Of a stretch of 6,376 nucleotides of DNA, positions 1-5,216 are shown piece by piece. The notes under the pieces are model-generated. The model searched no databases. It saw nothing but the letters and a program-made list of their open reading frames with translations, and was not told the DNA's origin. Origin of the DNA: an uncultured Clostridia bacterium (lineage in GTDB: Bacteria > Bacillota > Clostridia > Oscillospirales > Acutalibacteraceae); contig CALCHE010000060.1 in NCBI GenBank assembly GCA_937901145.1, positions 1 to 6,376 on the forward strand, given 5' to 3'. A program made the translations under genes and the position numbers. The first letter of the stretch is position 1. Each line of letters begins with the position of its first letter.

Positions 1-1667
1 GCATAGATAGTCTTAACGTCTTCGTTTTCGTGACTCTTTCTGGAGGGACGGTTTACATCATTCTGATAAAGAGCAGAAGCACGAAGTGCTTTAAGATCTG
101 TGAAGTTACGAGTAGTTGCATCCTGTACGGGCTGACCGCCGCCGTTGATACAGCCGCCGGGACAACCCATGATTTCGATGAAGGTATAGTCAGCTGTGCC
201 GTCCTTAACCTTTTCCATGAGAGTCTTAGCGTTCTTTGTGCCGCTTGCGATAGCAACCTTAACGTCGAGGTCGCCGAGCTTGTAGGAGGCTTCCTTTACG
301 CCTTCCATACCGCGTACATCGTGGAATTCGGGATTTTCGAGGTTTTCACCTGTGATAACCTCAGCAGCTGTACGAAGAGCAGCTTCCATAACACCGCCTG
401 TAGCACCGAAGATAACAGCAGCACCTGTACCCTGGCCGAGAGGAGCATCACAGCCTTCGTCGGGAAGGAGCTTGAAGTTGATACCTGCAGATTTGATCAT
501 TCTGCCGAGCTCTCTGGTGGTGAGAACGTAGTCTACATCAGCGTAACCGCTGGCATCCATAGTGTCTCTGCCGCATTCGAATTTCTTAGCTGTACAGGGC
601 ATGATAGCTACTGAAACGATATCCTTGGGATCGATGCCGTTCTTTTCAGCGTAGTAGGTTTTGATAACTGCGCCCTGCATCTGCATGGGAGATTTACAGG
701 AAGAAAGGTGATCGAGCTCTGTGGGATAGTAGTGTTCACAGTATTTGATCCATCCGGGTGAGCAGGATGTGATCATGGGAAGAACGCCACCGTTCTTTAC
801 TCTGTCGAGAAGCTCTGTTGCTTCTTCCATAATGGTAAGGTCAGCACCGAAGTTGGTGTCGAATACCTTGTCGAAGCCGAGACGGCGGAGAGCGGCAAAC
901 ATTTTGCCTGTTACGTCTGTGCCGATGGGCATACCGAAGCATTCACCGAGAGTAGCACGGATAGCGGGAGCAGCCTGAACTACTACGTGCTTGGTTTCAT
1001 CATTGATAGCTTCAAATACCTTAGCAGTGTCATCCTTTTCATAGATAGCACCTACAGGGCAGTTAACGATACACTGACCGCAGGAGATACAGGATGTGGT
1101 GTCAAGACCGAGCTCGAAGGGTGAGCCGATGTGAGTGTCGATACCGCGTGCATTAGCACCGATAACGCCGATTCCCTGATTTTCACAGGCAGCTACACAG
1201 CGACGGCAGAGGATACATTTATTGTTATCTCTTACCATGTGAGCAGCGGAGTAGTCGAGCTCATAAACGGGCTTGAAGCCGTCGTATTTGTCTTCTGTAT
1301 CTACACCGTACTCTTTGCAAAGCTTCTGAAGCTCACAGTTACCGCTTCTGATACAGGAGAGGCACTTTCTTTCATGAGTAGAAAGGATGAGCTCAAGAGT
1401 AGTCTTTCTTGCTTTACGAACCTTTTCGCTGTTAGTGAAAATTTCTGTTCCGTCTCTTTCGATGGGGAATACACAGGCAGCTACGAGGCTTCTTGCACCC
1501 TTTACTTCTACTACGCAGAAACGGCAAGCACCGATTTCGTTGATTTCCTTAAGGAAGCAGAGGGTGGGGATTTCGATGCCGAGCTGTCTTGCTGCATCGA
1601 TGATTTTTGTACCGTAAGGTACGCTGCAAGGCATACCGTTAATTTTGATATTAAGCATATTTTCCAT
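1..1667 (-). CDS. hydA: [FeFe]-hydrogenase catalytic subunit HydA, trimeric bifurcating type (3' end cut by window edge)
   Basis: Cytoplasmic iron-only hydrogenase that reduces protons to H2. The 555 residues visible from the ATG at 1667 run in order: plant-type 2Fe-2S domain (C37, C48, C51, C65); His-ligated 4Fe-4S site (H98, C102, C105, C111); two 4Fe-4S ferredoxin motifs (C151/C154/C157/C161 and C193/C196/C199/C203); then the H-cluster domain. Its motifs are TSCSPGW (301-307 region), MPCTAKKFE (356-364) and EIMGCPGGCINGGGQP (498-513). Aligned from memory to Clostridium pasteurianum CpI, the proton-path residues are kept: C302, E282, S322, E285. The residue matching ligand C300 of CpI is S303. 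The protein ends in the typical KSHEN segment, so only about 20 residues should lie beyond position 1. It follows hydB by 14 bp with a strong ribosome binding site. The domain set matches group A3 bifurcating HydA. Confidence 0.96.
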   Translation of the reverse strand, partial: MENMLNIKINGMPCSVPYGTKIIDAARQLGIEIPTLCFLKEINEIGACRFCVVEVKGARSLVAACVFPIERDGTEIFTNSEKVRKARKTTLELILSTHERKCLSCIRSGNCELQKLCKEYGVDTEDKYDGFKPVYELDYSAAHMVRDNNKCILCRRCVAACENQGIGVIGANARGIDTHIGSPFELGLDTTSCISCGQCIVNCPVGAIYEKDDTAKVFEAINDETKHVVVQAAPAIRATLGECFGMPIGTDVTGKMFAALRRLGFDKVFDTNFGADLTIMEEATELLDRVKNGGVLPMITSCSPGWIKYCEHYYPTELDHLSSCKSPMQMQGAVIKTYYAEKNGIDPKDIVSVAIMPCTAKKFECGRDTMDASGYADVDYVLTTRELGRMIKSAGINFKLLPDEGCDAPLGQGTGAAVIFGATGGVMEAALRTAAEVITGENLENPEFHDVRGMEGVKEASYKLGDLDVKVAIASGTKNAKTLMEKVKDGTADYTFIEIMGCPGGCINGGGQPVQDATTRNFTDLKALRASALYQNDVNRPSRKSHENEDVKTIY

Positions 1668-1676
1668 TATTGCGTA

Positions 1677-1684
1677 CCTCCTTA
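1677..1684 (-). promoter_or_regulatory. Ribosome binding site of hydA fused to hydB stop codon
   Basis: On the minus strand the sequence reads TAAGGAGG: the TAA stop of hydB runs directly into an AGGAGG Shine-Dalgarno. Nine bases separate it from the hydA ATG at 1667. It supports that ATG over the in-frame ATG three codons later, and suggests that ribosomes finishing hydB start hydA. Confidence 0.85.
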
Positions 1685-3469
1685 TTTCTTGATAATAGCT
1701 TTGAATTTACATGAATCCATACATACGCCGCACTTGATGCACTTGGATGTATCGATGGTGTGGGCTTCCTTGACAGCACCTGAGATAGCGCCTACGGGGC
1801 ACTTCTTGGCACAGAGGGTACAGCCCTTACACTTGTCAGCCTCGATGGAGAATGAAAGGAGATTCTTACATACGCCTGCGGGGCACTTCTTATCTACTAC
1901 GTGAGCTACATATTCGTCACGGAAGAATTTGAGTGTGGAAAGAACAGGGTTGGGAGCTGTCTGACCGAGACCGCAGAGAGAGTTTTCCTTGATGTAATAG
2001 CAGAGCTCTTCGAGCTTGTCGATGTCTTCTAAGGTTCCCTTGCCTGATGTGATTTTGTCGAGAATTTCGAGAAGTCTTCTGGTACCTACACGGCAGGGAG
2101 TACATTTACCGCAGGATTCGTCAACTGTGAAGTCAAGGAAGAACTTAGCGATGTCAACCATACAGTTGTCTTCGTCCATTACGATGAGACCGCCTGAACC
2201 CATCATACAGCCGATAGCTGTAAGGTTATCGTAGTCGATGGGAGTGTCCATAAGGTGAGCGGGGATACATCCGCCGGAGGGACCGCCTGTCTGAGCAGCC
2301 TTGAAAGCTTTACCGTTAGGAATACCGCCGCCGATTTCGTAGATAACGTCACGAAGGGTAGTACCCATGGGAACCTCAACGAGACCTGTGTTTGTGATCT
2401 TACCGCCGAGAGCGAATACCTTGGTGCCCTTTGATTTTTCTGTACCCATTGAAGCGAACCAGTCAGCACCCTTACGGATGATGGCGGGAATGTTTGCGAA
2501 GGTTTCTACGTTGTTTTCTGTGGTGGGCTTACCGAAAAGACCCTTTACTGCGGGATAGGGAGGACGGGGTCTGGGCTCACCTCTGTTACCCTCGATGGAG
2601 GTCATAAGAGCAGTTTCTTCACCGCATACGAAAGCACCTGCGCCGAGCTTTACGAAAAGGTCGAAGTCGAAGCCGGAGCCGAAGATGTTTTTACCGAGAA
2701 GACCCATTTCTCTTGCCTGATTGATAGCGATCTGTAAACGTGCTACAGCGATGGGATATTCAGCACGTACATAGATGTAGCCTTCGGTAGCGCCTGTAGC
2801 GTAACCGCAGATAGCCATAGCTTCGATGATGCAGTGGGGATCGCCTTCGAGAACGGAACGGTCCATGAATGCACCGGGGTCACCTTCGTCAGCGTTACAT
2901 ACTACGTATTTCTGGTCAGCCTTGTTAGCTGCTGTGAAGCTCCATTTGAGACCGGTGGGGAAACCGCCGCCGCCTCTGCCGCGAAGACCGGAGTCTTTTA
3001 CGATCTGGATAACCTGCTCGGGAGTGAGCTGTGTAAGACACTTACCGAGAGCCTGGTAGCCGTCGTAAGCGATGTATTCATTGATGTCTTCAGGGTTGAT
3101 AACACCGCAGTTGCCCAGAGCAACACGCATCTGCTTTTTGTAGAAGTTGGTGTCATTGAGACCTTTGATTTCTTCGGGAGTTACTGTCTCTTTGTAAAGA
3201 AGACGGGTAACCATACGGCCTTTGAGAAGGTGTTCCTCTACGATTTCGGGAACGTCCTCTACCTTAACCTCTGAGTAGAAGCAGCCTTCGGGATAAACGA
3301 TCATAATGGGGCCGAGAGCGCAGAGACCGAAGCAGCCTGTACGGATAACCTGTACTTCGTTTTCGAGGCCTTTAGCTTTGAGCTCGGCATTCATTGTGTC
3401 GATGATTTTCTGTGAATTTGAGGAGGTACAGCCGGTACCGCCGCAAACGAGCACATGAGAACGATACAT
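1682..3469 (-). CDS. hydB: NuoF-like flavoprotein subunit HydB of the bifurcating hydrogenase
   Basis: NADH-binding, FMN-containing subunit that passes electrons between NAD(H), ferredoxin and HydA. The 595 residues hold: an N-terminal thioredoxin-like 2Fe-2S domain (C9, C14, C46, C50); the NuoF core with the glycine-rich nucleotide loop GLRGRGGGGFPTG (161-173) and the flavin-site motif CNADEGDPGAF (191-201); a SLBB-like stretch (about 350-440); the NuoF 4Fe-4S site (C453, C456, C459, with C499 as probable fourth ligand); a CPAGVC pair (C529, C534); and two C-terminal 4Fe-4S motifs (C547/C550/C553/C557 and C577/C580/C583/C587). Respiratory NuoF lacks both ends; this fusion is typical of HydB from trimeric [FeFe]-hydrogenases. 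The ATG at 3469 has AGGAGG 8 bases upstream. It lies 13 bp after the small ferredoxin gene and 14 bp before hydA. Confidence 0.96.
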   Translation of the reverse strand: MYRSHVLVCGGTGCTSSNSQKIIDTMNAELKAKGLENEVQVIRTGCFGLCALGPIMIVYPEGCFYSEVKVEDVPEIVEEHLLKGRMVTRLLYKETVTPEEIKGLNDTNFYKKQMRVALGNCGVINPEDINEYIAYDGYQALGKCLTQLTPEQVIQIVKDSGLRGRGGGGFPTGLKWSFTAANKADQKYVVCNADEGDPGAFMDRSVLEGDPHCIIEAMAICGYATGATEGYIYVRAEYPIAVARLQIAINQAREMGLLGKNIFGSGFDFDLFVKLGAGAFVCGEETALMTSIEGNRGEPRPRPPYPAVKGLFGKPTTENNVETFANIPAIIRKGADWFASMGTEKSKGTKVFALGGKITNTGLVEVPMGTTLRDVIYEIGGGIPNGKAFKAAQTGGPSGGCIPAHLMDTPIDYDNLTAIGCMMGSGGLIVMDEDNCMVDIAKFFLDFTVDESCGKCTPCRVGTRRLLEILDKITSGKGTLEDIDKLEELCYYIKENSLCGLGQTAPNPVLSTLKFFRDEYVAHVVDKKCPAGVCKNLLSFSIEADKCKGCTLCAKKCPVGAISGAVKEAHTIDTSKCIKCGVCMDSCKFKAIIKK

Positions 3470-3477
3470 TTATACTT

Positions 3478-3485
3478 CCTCCTTA
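3478..3485 (-). promoter_or_regulatory. Ribosome binding site of hydB fused to upstream stop codon
   Basis: The minus strand reads TAAGGAGG, the stop of the small ferredoxin gene merging with the AGGAGG of hydB, 8 bases before the ATG at 3469. The same arrangement occurs at the hydB-hydA junction. Confidence 0.85.
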
Positions 3486-3854
3486 TTTAGCGATAGCGCC
3501 AACGGTGTATTCCGCTACGGGATTACCGTTTACGAGATGATCAACAACAATTCTTGCAACCTTTTCTTCAGTGAGCTGAACATAGGTTACCTTTTCCTTA
3601 CCGGGAACCATAACCTCAGCTATGGGCTCGTACTGGCACATGCCGATACAGCCTGTCTGAGCTACTGTAACGTTTGTAAGATTACGCTTTGCTGTTTCTT
3701 CTACGAATTTATTCATGACAGGTCTTGCACCTGCTGCGATACCGCAGGTAGCCATACCTACAACAACTCTGGTGATTTCGGTAGAATCATCACGTGCTGT
3801 AAGGTTAGCCTTGGCAGCATCTCTTAATGCCATAAGTTCTTCGAGAGTTTTCAT
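3483..3854 (-). CDS. Small thioredoxin-fold 2Fe-2S ferredoxin of the hydrogenase operon
   Basis: A 123-residue protein resembling the isolated C-terminal 2Fe-2S domain of NuoE and the N-terminal domain of HydB; a likely electron carrier or accessory subunit of the hydrogenase. Visible motifs are GMATCGIAAGARPV (C37 at its core) and TGCIGMC (C69, C73). Only these three cysteines exist in the protein, whereas the canonical fold uses four; glycine sits about where the first ligand of HydB (C9) would align. The start is placed at 3854, not at the in-frame ATG at 3941. A GGAGG lies 9 bases before 3854, the upstream gene ends at 3859, and the extra residues would overlap that gene with no family resemblance. 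I recall comparable small proteins in other clostridial hydrogenase operons. Whether this one is a stable subunit, as proposed for some four-subunit enzymes, cannot be told from sequence. Confidence 0.88.
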   Translation of the reverse strand: MKTLEELMALRDAAKANLTARDDSTEITRVVVGMATCGIAAGARPVMNKFVEETAKRNLTNVTVAQTGCIGMCQYEPIAEVMVPGKEKVTYVQLTEEKVARIVVDHLVNGNPVAEYTVGAIAK

Positions 3855-3858
3855 TAAT

Positions 3859-4404
3859 TTACACCTCCGTAAGTTGTTTCGTGTTTTCAGTGATATAATC
3901 TTTGAGCCAAGCGGTGATGCTCGGTTCGTTAAGGGGAACATCGCCTAAAATTTCCTTAAGCTGTCTCGTATCCAGAGTGAAGCTGTTTTCATTTATCTGT
4001 CTCACATAAACGAAATCGATGTGAAGATTCATAGTTACCAGCATAATGACCGTCGAGCACATATCACCTATGGGGGTGAAGTCAAGATGGTCGGTACGGA
4101 AAAGAGCAGAGGTTTTTGTGCCTTTGCCGACGGTGCTTTCGATATGAAAGGAGCCGCCCGTCATTTCCGCAGCCATTCTGAAAAGAGGGATACCCATTCC
4201 GACCTTCCGCGTAGTACGGGTGGTAAAGAAGGGGTCTCTGACTCTTTCGAGCTGTTCGGGTGTCATACCCTTACCGTTGTCGCTTACTGAAATTTCCAGG
4301 GTGTTTGTTTCTGTGTTTTCCTTAAGCTCGATTTTTATCAGTGAGGCCTCAGCTCTCACCGAATTCTGAGCTATATCGAGAACATTGAGAGACAGCTCTC
4401 TCAT
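3859..4404 (-). CDS. Stand-alone GHKL (histidine-kinase-type) ATPase in hydrogenase operon
   Basis: A 181-residue protein with a Bergerat-fold ATP-binding domain and no partner domain. Motifs in order: N-box LDIAQNSVRA (9-18, N14); G1 box DNGKGM (42-47); F-box PFFTTR (58-63); a very short lid; G2-like box GMGIPL (69-74); and GKGT (93-96). There is no dimerisation/phosphoacceptor His domain, no sensor domain and no membrane segment, so it is not a complete sensor kinase. The short lid with FTT...GMG recalls the anti-sigma kinase SpoIIAB. Residues about 105-181 form a C-terminal extension without a domain I recognise. The ATG overlaps the hydC stop by one base (TGATG) and has no good ribosome binding site, implying translational coupling. 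The next gene starts 4 bp after its stop. The same gene position occurs, to my recollection, in Clostridium thermocellum. The fold is clear; the role and substrate are unknown. Confidence 0.88.
   Translation of the reverse strand: MRELSLNVLDIAQNSVRAEASLIKIELKENTETNTLEISVSDNGKGMTPEQLERVRDPFFTTRTTRKVGMGIPLFRMAAEMTGGSFHIESTVGKGTKTSALFRTDHLDFTPIGDMCSTVIMLVTMNLHIDFVYVRQINENSFTLDTRQLKEILGDVPLNEPSITAWLKDYITENTKQLTEV
3864..3868 (-). promoter_or_regulatory. Ribosome binding site deciding the ferredoxin start
   Basis: GGAGG on the minus strand, 9 bases before the ATG at 3854 and just inside the end of the ATPase gene. It selects 3854 over the upstream in-frame ATG at 3941, which has no comparable site. 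Confidence 0.75.
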
Positions 4405-4901
4405 CAGTTCATATATTTATCAAGAATGCCCTTAACGTCCTTGGCAGTGATTTTGCCGTAAACGTCGTCGTTAACCGTAAGAACGGGAGCAAGACCGCAG
4501 GCACCGATACAGCGACAGGCTGTAAGTGAGAATTTGCCGTCGGCTGTGCATTCGTCTGCGCCGATACCGAGCTGAGCTGAAAGCTCGTCGAAAATTTCCT
4601 GTGCAGCCTTAACGTAGCATGCAGTACCTAAGCATACGGAGATGGCATATTCACCCTTGGGAGAAAGAGCAAACTGAGCGTAGAATGTAGCAACGCCGTA
4701 AACTTTTTCGAGGGATACCTTCATACCGTCTGCGATTTTCGCCTGAACTTCGAAGGGGAGATAGCCGTAAATTTCCTGTGCTACTTGCATAACATGCATA
4801 AGCTGGCTGTTGTCTCCTGTGCATTCAGCGATAACTGCATCGAGTTTTGCAGCCTGTTCAGGTGTGTCCTTGAACGGGATAGTGCTGATTTTCTTAAGCA
4901 T
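4404..4901 (-). CDS. hydC: NuoE-like 2Fe-2S subunit HydC of the bifurcating hydrogenase
   Basis: First gene of the operon; 165 residues, the usual size of NuoE/HydC. The N-terminal part (about 1-80) is the helical bundle, with the family segment QLMHVMQVAQEIYGYLP (33-49) and VYGVATFYAQF (67-77). The C-terminal thioredoxin-like domain carries the 2Fe-2S ligands in VCLGTAC (C90, C95) and CRCIGACGLAP (C131, C135), all four present. In respiratory complex I and in trimeric hydrogenases this subunit docks on NuoF/HydB and holds a 2Fe-2S cluster near the flavin. The ATG at 4901 is supported by a strong AGGAGG site 10 bases upstream. It is followed without a gap by the ATPase gene, so it is translated from the same message as hydB and hydA. 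Confidence 0.95.
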   Translation of the reverse strand: MLKKISTIPFKDTPEQAAKLDAVIAECTGDNSQLMHVMQVAQEIYGYLPFEVQAKIADGMKVSLEKVYGVATFYAQFALSPKGEYAISVCLGTACYVKAAQEIFDELSAQLGIGADECTADGKFSLTACRCIGACGLAPVLTVNDDVYGKITAKDVKGILDKYMN

Positions 4902-4911
4902 TGACTTTTGT

Positions 4912-4919
4912 CCTCCTTT
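4912..4919 (-). promoter_or_regulatory. Ribosome binding site of hydC
   Basis: The minus strand reads AAAGGAGG, an essentially full Shine-Dalgarno, 10 bases before the ATG at 4901. It is the first and one of the strongest sites of the operon. Confidence 0.85.
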
Positions 4920-4920
4920 A

Positions 4921-4934
4921 AACGGATTACCGTT
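4921..4934 (-). promoter_or_regulatory. Small hairpin just upstream of hydC ribosome binding site
   Basis: AACGG and CCGTT form a perfect 5-bp stem around a 4-base loop, in the predicted 5' leader of the hyd message and only 1-2 bases from the ribosome binding site. It is short and may have no function, but a stem here could influence ribosome access. Confidence 0.3.
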
Positions 4935-4947
4935 AAATTTTGTAAGA

Positions 4948-4978
4948 TGTATAATTTAGAAAAGAGAAAAATTATACA
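4948..4978. repeat. Perfect 10-bp inverted repeat over the putative hyd promoter
   Basis: TGTATAATTT (4948-4957) and AAATTATACA (4969-4978) are exact reverse complements separated by 11 bases. The right arm contains the best leftward -10 hexamer (TATAAT, 4976-4971), so the repeat could be an operator for a dimeric regulator. The AT-only character of most of the arms means part of the match may be chance. Confidence 0.5.
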
Positions 4979-4999
4979 ATATTTCATACTAACAAATCA
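4971..4999 (-). promoter_or_regulatory. Candidate promoter of the hydCBA operon
   Basis: A perfect TATAAT -10 reads leftwards at 4976-4971, about 70 bases before the hydC start. At 17-base spacing the -35 position (4999-4994) reads TGATTT, a poor match to TTGACA. Either the promoter is activator-dependent or weak, or the true one is elsewhere in this AT-rich stretch. An alternative reading is TTGCAT with TAGTAT slightly further upstream. Confidence 0.35.
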
Positions 5000-5076
5000 T
5001 ACCATATTATGCAAAAAAAATCTACTGAATTTTTAACTTTCAAAACGGTAAAGCGCGGATTTTATATTTTGAACAA

Positions 5077-5092
5077 AAAACAGGGCTGTTTT
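5077..5092. repeat. 16-bp palindrome upstream of the GH5 promoter
   Basis: AAAACAG and CTGTTTT are exact reverse complements around a GG centre. It lies about 40 bases upstream of the GH5 -35 box and well upstream of the hyd promoter. The two-base centre makes it a poor RNA hairpin and a better fit to a DNA-binding site. No regulator can be named from the sequence. Confidence 0.45.
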
Positions 5093-5101
5093 ATGGTCAT
5101 T

Positions 5102-5114
5102 TTAACAAAGTTAA
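5102..5114. repeat. 13-bp palindrome TTAAC-AAA-GTTAA
   Basis: Five-base arms around AAA, about 20 bases upstream of the GH5 -35 box. Possible operator, but short and AT-rich. Confidence 0.3.
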
Positions 5115-5133
5115 GAAGGTAAAAATACCTCTA

Positions 5134-5161
5134 TTGACTTTTAAAAATCATAATGTATAAT
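5134..5161 (+). promoter_or_regulatory. Sigma-A type promoter of the GH5 gene
   Basis: TTGACT (5134-5139) and a perfect TATAAT (5156-5161) are separated by 16 bases, matching the housekeeping consensus at 11 of 12 positions. Transcription would begin near 5168, giving a leader of about 50 bases before the ATG at 5217. Confidence 0.8.
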
Positions 5162-5172
5162 TAAATTTATGA

Positions 5173-5190
5173 ACGGTTTCCGAATACCGT
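5173..5190 (+). promoter_or_regulatory. Inverted repeat in the GH5 leader, possible operator
   Basis: ACGGT (5173-5177) and ACCGT (5186-5190) are reverse complements around 8 bases, placed immediately after the predicted transcription start. This is a usual position for a repressor site; a weak mRNA hairpin is the other reading. The overlapping bases 5168-5181 match the catabolite-response (cre) consensus only at about 8 of 11 defined positions. Confidence 0.3.
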
Positions 5191-5202
5191 AAATATAATT
5201 CT

Positions 5203-5208
5203 GAAAGG
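5203..5208 (+). promoter_or_regulatory. Ribosome binding site of the GH5 gene
   Basis: AAAGGA lies 8 bases before the ATG at 5217. It is weaker than the hyd operon sites but well placed, and it fixes the start that gives a proper signal peptide. Confidence 0.7.
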
Positions 5209-5216
5209 AAAATATT

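Larger units (their letters stand above)
4902..5216. promoter_or_regulatory. Divergent AT-rich intergenic region between hydrogenase operon and GH5 gene
   Basis: This 315-bp stretch holds no convincing gene. It separates the hyd operon, read leftwards, from the glucanase gene, read rightwards, and must carry both promoters. It contains a near-consensus promoter for the rightward gene, a probable leftward -10, and five inverted repeats (4921-4934, 4948-4978, 5077-5092, 5102-5114 and 5173-5190). The base composition is clearly more AT-rich than the flanking genes. About 5000-5070 shows nothing I can name. Confidence 0.8.

Noticed and set aside
30..614. 194-residue plus-strand open frame opposite hydA
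   Set aside because: Lies fully antisense to the clear hydA coding frame, has no ribosome binding site and no recognisable domain; a shadow of hydA codon use.
1131..1904. 257-residue plus-strand open frame across the hydA-hydB junction
   Set aside because: Antisense to two genes whose motifs are unambiguous; Ser/Cys/Thr-rich composition typical of a complementary-strand artefact.
3855..3941. Longer N-terminus for the small ferredoxin, starting at 3941
   Set aside because: It would overlap the ATPase gene by over 80 bases, lacks a ribosome binding site and adds residues unlike the family; 3854 has GGAGG at good spacing.
4927..4955. Rightward TTACCG/TATAAT promoter
   Set aside because: The TATAAT arises from the symmetry of the inverted repeat; the -35 matches at only 3 of 6 positions and a far better GH5 promoter lies at 5134-5161.
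4781..4987. 68-residue minus-strand frame starting upstream of hydC
   Set aside because: Out of frame with and overlapping the 5' end of hydC; no ribosome binding site or recognisable motif.
4990..4995. TAACAA (TTGTTA on the minus strand), possible Rex redox-repressor site
   Set aside because: Only one half-site is present; the bases where the second half should lie do not match. The TTAACAA at 5102-5108 likewise lacks a partner.
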